DNA of 64,000 nucleotides from Monocercomonoides exilis (Eukaryota; Preaxostyla; Oxymonadida; Polymastigidae): the NCBI GenBank assembly GCA_001643675.2, contig LSRY02000024.1, positions 622,001 to 686,000 on the forward strand. The letters run 5' to 3'. Under the pieces are notes generated by a model that was given only the letters and a program-made list of their open reading frames with translations, was not told where the DNA came from and searched no databases. Below, piece by piece: positions 32,625 through 44,055 of this stretch (its first letter is position 1; each line of letters starts with the position of its first letter). Position numbers and translations under genes: made by a program.

Positions 32625-35600
32625 TTACTGTTTAGGAGGGATAAATGGGACAAATTTTGAACCAGAATTATTTCCGGATAAGTTCTGTTCTCCGGCAGAA
32701 TACGCAGGTCCTGCCATTGGATAGTGCATCTTATTCTGCATCTGCATCTGTTGCTGTTGCAGGTGCTGCTGCTGCTGAACAGCAGCTGGCGGAGGCGAAA
32801 GGCGTTGCGGATGGGTCGGATAGCCCATCGGATACTGTCTTGGTGCCATCACATTCGTTGCCTGTAAATAGTCAAAAGGAACGGCCGCAGCAGGATTCGA
32901 ACCCGGCGCGCTCAGAAGGTGCGCTGGGGAGCCCACTGGCTGTACATATGCTGGCTGAGCATATCCTGTCTGTGTATAACCAGGCTGTGCATAACCCGCG
33001 GGGGAGCCGGCGTATCCGAAAGGCGGCGGAGAAATGGCTTTAATGGCCTCGCTTTGGGTGTATCTGAGGGCGTCGTCGCTCATCCAGTGGAGCATCATCC
33101 ACTCGTCGCACTGACGCCGGAAGGATGTGCAGCGCACACCAAATGTGACAGTCAATGACCCGCTGTTTCTTTTGGGTTTGCATTCAGATGGAGATTTGGA
33201 TGGAGATGAGGAAGAAGAAGGTGAAGAAGAAGGTGATGGTGTTTGAGTTCCACCAACAGAAGCAGGCGAGGCGGCTTTCTTCTCTTTATTCTCCACTGCC
33301 ATCAATCCAGTCACTGCTCCACTTCCTTCTCCTTCTCCTTCTCCTTCTCCATCTTCCTCCCACTCCCCGTCTCCTTCTGTTCCTTCCGCTCCTTCAATCA
33401 GCTTCATCTCCCTCAGAGCCTTCACCGATGCAAACTGTGCAGCTCCGACAGAACAAGGGAGAGGAACAGGCACATCTGCAATCACTCCATTTCTCGTCTG
33501 GTGTGCCAAAAGCGCCTCAGCCGCTGTCATCGACGCAGGAGCAGGCACACAACAGGGAGGGACGATGCGACTTGTTCCTTGGCGCAGTAAGTAAGAAGGA
33601 GGGTCCACGAGGAGGTTGTGGTGAGTGGAGGAGGAAGAGGAAGAGGAAGAAGAAGAATCGCTTTTCGATGAAAGTTCACCTTCACCTTCTCCTTTTGCCT
33701 CATTTTCTTTCTCAGCCTCAGCCCCAGCCACAGCCTCGTCCAGCTGATTGTTTAGTATTTCCTGGTGCAGCTGCATTCCCGTTGGGTCGTACTGCTTTCG
33801 GTGCACGCAGATCTTCCAGTCGTAGAAGAAAGGCTCAGAATAGTCAGAAATGGGCTGCGAGTGGCGCGCGAAGGAGGAAGAGTTGGCAGTCATCACAGGA
33901 ATGAAGGAAGAAGAGGGGATGAGGGGGGCACCACGGGTAGAAGAGGGAGAGGAAGAAGAGGAAGAAGATGGAGGGAAAGGAGAGAAGGAAGAGGAAGAGG
34001 AGGAAGAGGAGGGGAATGTGAATGAAGGGGAAGAAGAAGAAGAAGAAGAAGATGTTGGGAATATGGTTTGAGAAACTGATAAGGAAGCCACTGAAGATGT
34101 TAAAGAAGATGAAGAAGAAGAAGAAGAAGAAGGTGCAATAGAAGCAGTTGACGATGATGGCTTAATAACACCTTTCGATGGTTTTATAAGCGGCAAAGGC
34201 GAAGAAGAAGAAGAAGAAGAAATAGAAGAAGAAGAAAGAGAAGAAGCATTCGAAGGAGCAATCGACGGCTTCACAGTAGCCGCCAGGGGGCTCCCAGCCT
34301 TCTTCGCGACAGGCGAGCTGATCTCCCTCGGCTTCTGCCTGAGGATAATGGCAGGCATTTCTGGGGCTGTGAAGGAGAGCGCCTTTGCGGCTTGCTCTGC
34401 CTGGCTGCCGGGCAGCAGCAGAGAAGGGTCGGTGGCAAAGGCTGGGCGGCGGTACAGCTCCATCAGTCGGTCGCAGCACCAGCGGGGAAAGCTCTCAACG
34501 AGCTCGACGAAGACTGAGATGTTCATTTGTTCTTTGCGCGGCAGGGCAGAGAAAGAATGTGGCTGGGTCGGAGTGTCCTTTCCGAAGGGGTAGAGGCGCA
34601 GACGCCACTTGTGAGGGAACGGAGGGTGGGTGAAGATGGGGGAGACAAGAGAATAAGAAGAGGAGGAAGAAGAGGAAGAGGAAGAGGAAGAGGAAGAAGG
34701 TGATTGTCCATTCACACTCTGGCCAGCTGGGGAATAAGCAGGGGGCGGGGAAAAACGGCAGTTTTTGCGGTCGATGTGGAGGGAGAAGATGTCGTCGAAG
34801 GTGTAAGTGAATGTGATGAACGGCGGGAAGAGCGGGTCGAGCGACAAGAAGGGGGTGAATGGAGAAGGTATGGTCGAAGCGACGCGAGAGAGGGGGAAAG
34901 GGTAAGGCGTGTCTTCAGCAGGGTTGGAGGAAGGGAACGCGGCATATGGGAATGGGGGGCGCAGCTGCTCGCCGAGCTTTTTCTCGTACAGACGGGAAAA
35001 TGTGAGTGCCTGTGAGAAGTATTTAAGAAGATAAAATAAAAAAAGGAAAGGAAAAAGAAAGAAAGAAAGAAAGAAAGAAAGAAAATATGTAAAAAAGTCA
35101 AAATTTATAAAAAAGTTAGTGAGTTTGAGGATGCGAAAGGGGGAAGAGTGTTTGAAGAAGCGAATATATTGCAAAAATATAGCAAGAAATAAGGTTTAGG
35201 TGGAATTGCGATGTAATAAAAAAATTGTTATGTTTGACACATCAAAAAAGCAAGCGCGAAAGGAAAAATGTGATTAGTTATTATTTTATGGATGATTATT
35301 TAAGAAATAAAGGATGAAACCTGCATTTAAAAAAACATATCAAACCTGAGAAATTGACTCTGAAAGAAGCTTCTTTTTAACTGGGATTTGAGAAGCATTT
35401 TCTGGCTTCATTAGATCTTCCACCTGATCTTTCAAAATTTGTAATTCCCTTTGCCATTTAATACCATCACTTTCGTGTCGATCAAAAATATTACAATATG
35501 ATTTCAATTCTCCATCAAGCGTTTTTCTGTATTGATTTTGCCATTGTCGCACCATTGAGTCAACATCTTTTTGACGAACTTCTTCGTTGTGCTTGTATGT

Positions 35601-36147
35601 CTTGATTATCAGCATTATTTCGTTCATTTCATTTATGCGATCCTTAAGACGCTCGTTCATTCTTATTATTTCAAGTTTCTGTTGGTCTGAACCTTCAGAT
35701 GCTTGACAAATTTTGTGAAGTCGGTGCTCTTTTGTTTGTGCCAAACAATCACCGCAGATTTTCTTATCGCAATCCAGACAATAATAGTTACATGTCAAAT
35801 TAGGATGTTGTGAACACTTGACTTCGTTGTTTTCTTTGTCCTTCAAAATTAAAGTAAATTTCTTCAAAAAAAAAAAGGTTTTTTAATAAATAAAATTTTT
35901 TAATCAAATAAAAAGCGCACACCTCTTCAAGCGTGCTTTTAAAGCGATTTAGTGCAACGGCATTTTCTATTGAAACTCGTTGCCGGCATAGTGGGCATTT
36001 TCCTTTTTCCTCCAACCATTCTGAAATGCAATTATGACAAAAGATGTTTTGACAGCATGGTAAAATTACAGGATCGTTGGCTTCGCATAAGCAAATAGGA
36101 CAAGAAAATAATTCTGCTGTGGGTCTTTCTTCTTCGATTGCACTCAT
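32625..36147 (-). CDS. TRIM37-like E3 ubiquitin ligase (RING, B-box, coiled coil, MATH)
   Basis: Two open segments join into one gene. Exon 1 is 35923-36147 (ATG 36147, MSAIEEERPTAEL). Intron 1 is 35862-35922 (an acceptor at 35841 is also in frame), exon 2 is 35346-35861, intron 2 is 35010-35345 (GTTTGA donor, CACAG acceptor), and exon 3 is 32625-35009. All splices are phase 0; the total is about 1,041 residues. The RING is at residues 16-54 (CPIC...CPLC), the B-box follows (CSQHPNLTCNYYCLDC...HRLHKI), then a coiled coil to about 245. A MATH domain is recognisable in pieces: FTYTFDDI, HKWRLRLYPFG, NISVFVELVES, FYDWKICVHRKQYDP, SLTVTFGVRCTSF. These match the order of the TRIM37 MATH but are separated by long Ser- and Glu-rich inserts. 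The tail is Gln/Tyr/Pro-rich. A small extra exon inside intron 2 is possible. Confidence 0.8.
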
Positions 36148-36250
36148 TATCCTCAAAAATTCTTTCCACCTTAAATCAATTATATAATGGGTATTTTGCA
36201 ATTGTTTGTTTTTGTGAATTCTCTTTTATTCGCCTTCACTTATCATAAAT
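36148..36250 (-). promoter_or_regulatory. Short 5' flank of the TRIM37-like gene
   Basis: Only ~100 bp of host sequence separate the ATG from element D, so that insertion replaced or displaced the upstream promoter region. No TATA-like box as clear as in the receptor genes is visible. Confidence 0.3.
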
Positions 36251-36324
36251 TAGCCCTGGGTGACGTGAAGGAAAAAATTTGTCACGTCCGTCACCAATTT
36301 TCCAATAAGAAAAAAAAAAAAAAT

Positions 36325-36356
<32 letters not shown>

Positions 36357-36444
36357 ATATTAATATTAATTTTCAACAAAAATAAATATTTTGAAAATAT
36401 GAAATATATAATTGGATTTTATTTTCTTTCTTCGGTAAGTTTAG

Positions 36445-37025
36445 GATCAAGTTTTCCCATTGCAACATGATATTATAAATGAAATGATAATTATTAAAGA
36501 GATGACGAGTAACTGGAACCAATTCGCAAATTTTTGGTATAGGCACTGACATATTCACATGAATTTTTATTTATGGTTAAAATTCTTTCGCCTTTTATAC
36601 AAGTATTAATTTTTATGAAAAGATCAAAGTGTTGATTTTTCGGAATACCATATTTTTTCAGTTATCATTTCCCTACTATATTGCTTTCAATTCGTGTGCT
36701 TTATCTTCTGAAAGCTGCATGGAACAAGGAGATAAACGAAAAGGCTCAAAAAGATGTGGAAATGGCATTGTTGGCTTTGAGCAACATTCACAAAAGATTT
36801 GTATGAGAACCGCCTTTTTATTTTTTATGATGTGATTAAATTTTCTTTAAACCTTTTTATTTCTTTTAACGTCTTTTTAAGGAAATTCCAGAAGAATTGT
36901 TCTTCGACGAGATCAAAGAAATTGTGGAATATCATCAAGAGCACCACAACCTTTTTCATCTTGAATATGGGGCAAAATATTTGACTTCAAGCATTTTCAT
37001 TGAAAAATTATGCACTTTTCATTGA
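36445..37025 (+). pseudogene. Three-exon gene fragment carried in element D
   Basis: Exons 36445-36536, 36662-36800 and 36882-37025 (TGA) join with consistent phases (2, then 0) across GT-AG introns of 125 and 81 nt. They encode about 124 residues with coherent helical sequence: VFPLQHDIINEMIIIKEM, YLLKAAWNKEINEKAQ, EIPEELFFDEIKEIVEYHQ. The first exon begins directly after a TTTAG acceptor-like site, and no start exon can be found between it and the element end, so the 5' part is missing. I do not recognise the family. It looks like a host gene piece captured with its introns, or the remains of the element's own gene. Confidence 0.45.
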
Positions 37026-39514
37026 ATTTTTTTCATGAAAAAATATTAAAAAAATAGGTCCATTTTTTGACATCAAAGAAATATTGGAAAACTTAATGTT
37101 TTGATTTCAATGACACATATTTTCAAATATGAAAATCAAATTTATTTCTTTATATGATAAAGTTTAATAATGTCATGAGCGAAATAATTTTTCAATGCCT
37201 TGTGCAAAAAAAGCTTGAAAGTCCGTATTTTCCCCCAAATGTTCTCATTTTTATAATATTCATGATATTCAAAAAAAAACTCTTGAATGATTAGATTCAA
37301 AATAAATTGAAACAGCTTTTTAAAAATAAAACAAAATAGATATTATTAACAACAGACAAAACCTGTATATCTCTTTTTTAATAGGCCAGATAAATCAGAA
37401 GATTCAATTAATGAATTTTTTTTCCCATTTTATCAAACAAATGATATCAAAGAATTCTCAGAAACAACAAGGAATAAAGAGTATATCGGTAATAAACAGA
37501 TGAAAAATTGCACTCATAAAAAGCAAGTATAACTGCTCCATTATTCAACAAGTCTTCAAATTTTAAAACACTGCTTCTCTCCACTCTGCTTAATAAATAA
37601 ATGTTTTTTTCGATAAATGTCTCAGTGATCATCCTTTTCAGCAAAAAACTTATTTGAAAGGCTGGTGATTTGTCCAGAATATATATTTCTCAATAATCGG
37701 CTGCAGTTAAATCAAAAAGGCATTGTTTGGATGTGTCAAATGATTATTTTTGCTTTTTTCTTTTCTTCTTTGTTCATTTCCTCTGATTTTCTCTTTCATT
37801 CTATTCATTTTGACATCTAGTCCAATTCTCTTTTTGCTTTTCTCGCAAAAATGTGGTTTATTCGCAACAACTATTTCGAAGTGTTTGTTGTATAAAAATC
37901 TTTTGTTCTAAAACTCCGAAGTTGACTGGCATACAAGGCTTGTCAAGATTCAATGCTCCTGATTACGTTGGATAATCTCTTTGATGACATTCATTTATAG
38001 ATCTTTTTTTTTGTATTCAAATTAAACAAGAAAATTTTCCATAAATGAAGTCAAAACAATTCATAAAATTAATTAATGAACAAATTACATTCTTTTCTTC
38101 AAAATGCAACCCAGCGCCTTCAAAGTCATTTCGACTTTTTTATTCGAAACTCCTAGCTTTCTTCTTTGATCGATGCAACATCCAAAAGGCAGAGCACACA
38201 GATGAAAATCAATTTCGATGAATCCCAAACAATAAAATATGGCATTCGTTTAATATTATTGATAGCCTCTCATTTCGTTCTTTTTTTTCATTTCAGTTCG
38301 ATTGAAAAGCAACACAAAATAGAAATAATTTGAATTCCAAATGAAAAATTCAAATAATAAACATTAGTCTTTCTGATACAACAAGCTAACAATACGTTTA
38401 AAGTTTGCGCATATTCTTGAAATTAATTTGTATTTCTTTTTGAACTGAGTTCAAGAGAAAGCGATTAAGTGAACGATCGAGATAAAGCAACTGAAAAAAA
38501 AACTTCTAAAAAAGAAAGATAAATACAAATAAACAACATATATAAACACATAAACAGCAGAGTTCATCAATTTTTGTAAGCCATATGTGGAGAAACGGAA
38601 AGTTCAAATGAAGTCAATGATCTCACCCATTATTTTTTAATTTTTCGCAATTTTAAAAACTGAACGTGATAGATGAAGTTTCGCCAAATAACAATAATTT
38701 TTAAATAATTAGAAATAGTGAGCTTTTCATATACTGTTTGTATTTTTGCTCAACTCGTCTGTCAACTAAATTATATCTCGCCTTTAATATGCTTCAAGAT
38801 TCCTTTTGAAAAATCCAAATGCACATGCAACACTTTATTTTCATTAGATGATTCAGTGCCTATTTCAAAGAGTTATGAAAATTTCTCGTTTCAATATCTG
38901 TTTCCAATATAATTTTAATTGTTTCATCGAAGATGAATAGAAATGAGATTGTGAATGTGATATGAACTTTTGTGGAGTAATCATGCTAAAAAGAAATTAA
39001 AGAGCTTATGAATCAAATTGAAAGAACAACGAAACCGTAAATGCTGAATGATTGGAACATAATTATTCCCGTTTTTGTGCAAATTTCTTTTTCCAAAATG
39101 CTGATCTGTCCAAGTGCATTTTATAAAAGCGTTATGATATTTCAGTGTTTTTTCAATTCTAACTCTTGTCCAGATCATACAAAATTCTATGCATTGAAAA
39201 TAGTGACAATTCTGAGTTCATTTTCTTCATTTTTATCGTTCTCATCCATTCTGGCAAGTACTGAAAATTTCAAGCTAAATATAAGACCCAATTTCATCTT
39301 TTTCATCACAAAAAAATGAAAAAGTTGCTAAAAAACCATTCAAATAGGTTTTTTTCGCAACTCTTAGGAACTTCTTCATTGTTTTCAAAAACTTCGAATG
39401 GAATCCTTACAATGTGTTTATTTATTTTTCGGGGGTGTTTGATGTTTTTCACAAAGGCTTTGTTAACACATTTTGTTATAAAATTGAATCACAAAAAAAA
39501 AAAAAAAAAAAAAG

Positions 39515-39549
<35 letters not shown>

Positions 39550-39999
39550 AGACATCATGTTTTTTTCTCTTTTCGTTTATGCAACTTTATAAAAATGACA
39601 ATTAATGTTCTCTTTATGCTTCAAATTGCTTTTATATGTATTTTTTATGAAAAAACGCAATCGTATCGATTGAAAAATGAAATGTTATGGTAGTCAATTT
39701 AAAAAAAAATGATATGAAACTATCTAGAGACGAAACTTGCATATTCTGTTCTTCTGCTTCTTCTTTTGTATTTTCAGAAAAATTGACTGGAAGTGACGTC
39801 AGAAGTCACTGACTTCTGTGACGCGTCAATATTCCGATAACCGCTTTCACTTCAGTGAAAATTGAATAATGGAAAATCTGGTTTTTTTTTTTTACTTTTT
39901 TTTTTTTTTTTTTTTTTTTTCTTGTGACGTGGAAAATTTTGTCACATCCGTCAAAAATCGAAAAAGTCACGTCAGAAGTCACCACGTCACCCAGGGCTA
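37026..39999. other. Non-coding interior and right end of element D
   Basis: About 3 kb without any supported coding region. It contains A-rich homopolymers (39489-39547), T-rich runs (39882-39920) and, from about 39790 on, dense TGACG/CGTCA subterminal motifs leading into the right terminal repeat. Confidence 0.5.
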
Positions 40000-40378
40000 T
40001 CATAAATTATGTTTGTTTCTGAAACATGAAAAAAATATTATCAAGCAAAAATATAGTTTTTTTTATTTATTTTTTCTGTTTCTGAAAAAAAGCAAATATG
40101 CAATTTATTGGAGCAAAAATGGTTGAAATAAAAAAGTGCAGATAACATTGCAAATAAGCCAATAAAACCTTAGTAATATATCGTAAGTTTTGTCTCCACT
40201 TCCTTCAACGAATATGTGCGCGGGGTCAAAAATTTGTCGGTGCAAAAAAAAAAAATAATTGGGAACAAAATTATCAAACTCTCCAGAGTGTTTTGAAGAA
40301 AAATAATAAAGAACGGGAAGCCTTCAAAATCCTTTTATTTTCTATTCCAGATAAAAAAAAATTTTTTTTGTTTTTTTT

Positions 40379-40545
40379 TTGTTATGTTATGTTATGTTTT
40401 GTTTTGTTTTGTTTTGTTTTGTTTTGTTTTGTTTTGTTTTGTTTTGTTTTGTTTTGTTTTGTTTTGTTTTGTTTTGTTTTATTGTTTTGTGTTTTGTTTT
40501 TGTTTTTGTTTTTGTTTTTGTTTTTGTTTTAGTTTTTGTTTTTTT
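40379..40545. repeat. (TTTTG)n / (TTTTTG)n microsatellite
   Basis: A run of gttat units passes into about 20 tttt-g pentamers and then into ttttt-g hexamers. This stepwise change in unit length is typical of slippage. It lies just left of MITE B copy 2. Confidence 0.95.
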
Positions 40546-40579
40546 GGATTGCAACTTTCTTCGTATTTTTTTTTCATTT

Positions 40580-40838
40580 GGGTGATTATTTTTGAAATCA
40601 TGTTTTTTCTTTCAAAATTTTTAGTAAAAAAAAATTCTCTTGAATAGAAACAAATTAACATTGAAAAATGAAAATACTTATTTAAAAGATTTTTATTTTT
40701 TTATTAGCTAAAACATGTATTTTTAAAAAAACAATTGTTTTATCTTTTTTGTTTGAAAGAACAATTCCTTTTCAAAGTTAAAAAACATTTGAAGACTTTG
40801 CACTCCGAAAAAGTTATGATTTCAAAAATAATAACACA
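40580..40838. repeat. MITE family B, copy 2
   Basis: The left end is gggtgattatttttgaaatc and the right end is the complement of tgtgttattatttttgaaat. Both match the element at 4249-4511, as does the size (~259 bp). It lies ~230 bp before MITE A copy 3, about half the ~265-bp spacing seen between copies 1 of B and A. Confidence 0.7.
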
Positions 40839-41069
40839 TTTTCTCTTCCTCATCACAAATATTAATAAAGTGTTTAATATTAAGCACTTTTACACACACA
40901 TCCAATTTCCAAATTATCAACAGTCATTTTGTGCAAAAAAAGTAATTCAAAATGAAAATTCTTAATAATTAATTTCACAAAATTTATAAATTTGTAATAA
41001 ATTTAAAAAAATTTTGTTTATCAATTATGAATAAAAAGTTTTCCAAATTAGAATAACGATTCACAGATA

Positions 41070-41435
41070 TCGCAAAAAATACCGGACATCACACAAAATC
41101 CCGGACAAGATCGATTTCACAACAACTACAAGACGAATAATTCTGACAATTTTCCTCAAAATACACATCATCAATGCAAACTCAATTGATAAACGAGAGT
41201 TTCATTACAACTTTATTTGTTCTCAGAAAAAAATTATAATTGCAATTATGGAGAAATAGGATTTTGAGTTTCTCCGAGATTTCGATATATATTTTTTCTG
41301 AACTCAAATGAAGCTATTTTGAAAGTTTTGTGTATCAAATGAGTTTGTATTGATGAGATATATTTTGAGGAAAATTGTCAGAATTATTCCTCTTGCAGTT
41401 ATTGTGAAATCTATCTTGTCCGGCATTTTGTGCGA
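41070..41435. repeat. MITE family A, copy 3
   Basis: A fold-back element with TA on both sides (41068-41069 and 41436-41437) and TCGCA...TGCGA ends. The left terminus carries a small internal duplication of the terminal repeat (ataccggacatcacacaaaa). It starts copy 2 of the large duplication, in the same position relative to the receptor gene as copy 1. Confidence 0.8.
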
Positions 41436-41555
41436 TATTTGTACGTGAAAGACAGAAAAAAAGCACTTTGAACATATCAAACAATATTATCATTTTTTTC
41501 AAATAATGAAAAAATTAACATTTGTTAATCACCACATTTCCTAATTATTTTTATA

Positions 41556-43800
41556 CCATCGTTCTAAAACCCGGTACTTTTTCTAATACCCGGACTAAAC
41601 AAAAATATATCACATTTTTATTTCGCAATCATTCCTGAAATTTGTTCATCCAATTTCAGATTATCGTTCTCTAAATTCAAACAGTTGGATTTCATTGTAT
41701 TTTTTCATTTTATGTCAATTGTCGCAGAAAATTGAAGAAACAACAATATATTTCAGCAAAGGCAAACAACAACGTTTTAAATTGTGAAACATGAAGGAAT
41801 ATTATAAGATTGATAACATGGAATTTATTTCTTTATACTGCAACATATTTGATCGAATGAATTTCATTTCCTTTTTTATAATTTCATTATTTTAGTCGAA
41901 AGATCAAAACCATAAAAATGACAAACCATTGCGAACTTTCTGCATCAGACCTTCAAAAAAAATTGGCATGTGCTGAAATTAGGAAATTGGGCAGCATTTC
42001 AAAGAAAATTTTCGAAATCAAAAAGAATAATGTTGTGTCACCTCATGTGGCAATAGGATCTGGAATAATTTCAAAAGGCTCTTGGTATCGAGGAGTGAAT
42101 GCACAGAAGAATAACAGAGAAGTGGGAATCAATGGAAGGCCTACCATTATTACAGACTCAATGATTGAAACAATAGAAAACAAAACGCTTGTTATGCTGT
42201 CAGAAGGGAAGGTTGTTCGAGTAAAAGATATCTACAAAATGGTTTGAAATTAGAATTTCTTATTTCTTTTAATTTTTTTTTATTATTTAGATGAAAGATT
42301 ATTATGAAGAAAACTCCAAGGAAAAAACAAAAATAAAATTTCCATGTATTTCAGCTGCATATTATTTGATCGATCATAACAAAATACTCAAATCTGCATT
42401 ATCCAAACCGATGGAACGATCCAAAATGTTGGCACAGTCACCAGATGGTATCCGTAAATGGTTTGATCGATTCAAAAATGTTTTGGATACATTCAATATA
42501 GGTGAAAACGGTATATTTAATTTCGATGAAACATCTTTGAGATGCGGAGAAAGCTCATGCAAGCTGTGAGTGTGTTTAAGAAATCAAATTCCTCCGTCAC
42601 ATCCAATTCCCAACAAAACAACAAATTCGACTCTTTGTGTTTGTGTTTGTGCTGATGGATCGTCTTTGCCTTCTTTTCTTCTGTATTCCAGTCGAAAGCT
42701 TCCAGTAGAATTTCGAACCCTAACATCATTCAACATACGTTTTATCTCATCATCTTCGGGATGGATAAATTCATCAATCTTTGAAACGATCATGATTTCC
42801 CATTGGATTCCTTCGAATAAAACAAAAATGAAACTCTTAAATATGCCAAAAGCTGTTTTCCTTTTTGATAACCATCCTTCTCACATCAATGAAAAAGTTG
42901 AGAAATGCGCAGATAAACAAGGAATAATAATGATGAGATTTCCTCCAAATCTCACTCATCTTCTTCAGCCATGCGACAGCAGCATATTTGCAAGATTTAA
43001 AAAGACTTTTAATGACAATTTCAACCCACCGCAACCACATTCTTCCTCTTCGTTTCGAAGTGAATTAGCAAAAGTTCTTCCTGAAGCACTCACTTCTTCA
43101 ACATCTCCATCAACAATAAAAAGCGCGTTTCAGAAAACTGGTATTTGGCCTGTGATGGCCGCACCTGTTCTGTCAAGAGTTTCTGGTTCACCCATTTCGC
43201 AGAGAACAGAAGAAAAATCAAACTGGGACTAGGAGTTGTATGGAAAATTTTCTCCCACAAACAAAAGGATAAAAACAAGAACAAGCCATATGGATCGCAG
43301 CAACATGAAGCCAGTAGAAAGTGAGGAAACATCTGTTTCAAATTTTCAAGACAGAAAGGATGACAGCATTCCTGTGAAAATGCGCACAAAAAAAGTGAAA
43401 CAATCCAGAAATCAGTTAAGGAAATTGCTGAGCAACATAAATGAGCCAAATGAAAAGAGTTTGAATTATGAGAAATCATCAAACAAATATGAATTGAGAG
43501 AAAGAAAAGTTAAGAAAAAGCGACTTTTAATTTCGTACGATGATGATGCAAACTTTGCGAAGAATTTCAGTACTATTTAGATTTTTACTGTTCAATCCAA
43601 TTCAATTAACTTCTTGAAAAAGTGTGTGTGTTTTGACTTTTTCATGATTAAAAATAAAGATTGTTATTGATCAGGATGTTTTGATTTTTTATTCAAAAAA
43701 GATAATCAAAATTCACTTAAAACTTGAAGAAATTTTGTGTGAATAATCATAGAAGAATATTCCCTAGTTTTAGAAAAAGTACCGGGTTTTAGAACGATGG
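41556..43800 (+). mobile_element. pogo-like DNA transposon, 2.2 kb
   Basis: About 31-bp perfect terminal inverted repeats begin CCATCGTTCTAAAACCCGGT. TA target duplications lie at 41554-41555 and 43801-43802. The 2,245-bp element carries one DDE-type transposase gene. The undisturbed site is visible in duplication copy 1, so the boundaries are secure. Near-identical ends mean recent insertion. Confidence 0.95.
41918..43580 (+). pseudogene. pogo-type (DDE_1) transposase, spliced, with in-frame stops
   Basis: Exon 1 starts at ATG 41918 (MTNHCELSASDLQKKLAC). A phase-0 intron at 42242-42290 (49 nt, GTTTGA to TTTAG) joins it to exon 2. An N-terminal helix-turn-helix-like DNA-binding part leads into the catalytic core: FNFDET (first Asp), FLFDNHPSHIN (second Asp) and LLQPCDSSIFARFK (third acidic residue, Asp). 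The tail is Lys/Arg-rich and ends TAG 43578. Two stops interrupt the frame: TGA at 42567 and TAG at 43230. The first could be removed by a 15-nt GT-AG segment (42566-42580), which preserves the frame. The second has no obvious rescue. I call it a recently inactivated transposase. Confidence 0.8.
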
Positions 43801-43961
43801 TAATTTAGTTATAATTTTTCTGAATTATTTCGATTTCAAGAAACAAAGAGTCTATGAATAAGAATTGTTCACACAGAAAAAAAAATAGAATCTTTGACAT
43901 GCATAATTAATCGAATAATGAATTTTTGCAATTATGATTTCAAACAGAAAACTCATTTCTA
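43801..43961. other. Intergenic left of receptor 2, with element C empty site
   Basis: Shared with 5245-5376 of copy 1 (aagaaacaaagaatttatga-like sequence), then the unoccupied TTGCAA at 43926. No gene is present. Confidence 0.6.
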
Positions 43962-44055
43962 TTTTTGAGATGGAAATGAATTCTTTTTTTGAAAAGGAAC
44001 CCTTTATAAATGTTAATTGACCACTTTTATTCATTTTATTGATTAAGCGTTAGAG
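43962..44055 (+). promoter_or_regulatory. Conserved promoter block of receptor gene 2
   Basis: Nearly identical to 7811-7903. The TATA-like tttataaat is at 44003-44011, again 45 bp before the ATG, followed by the same cattttattgattaagcgtt leader. Confidence 0.6.

Larger units (their letters stand above)
36251..39999. mobile_element. Element D: hAT-like insertion with 8-bp target duplication
   Basis: The ends are TAGCCCTGGGTGACGTG and its exact complement (17-bp terminal inverted repeats). They are flanked by TCATAAAT at 36243-36250 and 40000-40007, an 8-bp target duplication typical of hAT elements. Subterminal TGACG/CGTCA motifs are frequent at both ends (36256-36293 and 39790-39990), like those of element C. 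The 3,749-bp interior holds a three-exon coding fragment (36445-37025), AT-rich non-coding DNA and A/T homopolymers. No transposase was recognised, so it is non-autonomous or decayed. Confidence 0.8.

Noticed and set aside
32885-32912. ggattcgaacccggcg on the + strand resembles a tRNA T-loop (B box, reverse complement)
   Set aside because: It lies inside the coding sequence of the TRIM37-like gene (the APGSNPAAAV stretch). No matching A box, acceptor stem or anticodon arm is present at the right spacing.
35100-35174. N-terminal extension of the MATH exon (poly-Phe/Leu stretch)
   Set aside because: It comes from a gaaa repeat inside the intron. A CACAG acceptor at 35010 gives clean continuation from the B-box/coiled-coil exon.
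36241-40009. 12-bp target duplication TATCATAAATTA around element D
   Set aside because: The outer TA belongs to the terminal repeats on both sides. Assigning it to the element leaves an 8-bp TCATAAAT duplication, which fits a known superfamily better.
40379-40545. CRISPR-like or coding tandem array
   Set aside because: Pure TTTTG/TTTTTG microsatellite without spacers or coding character.
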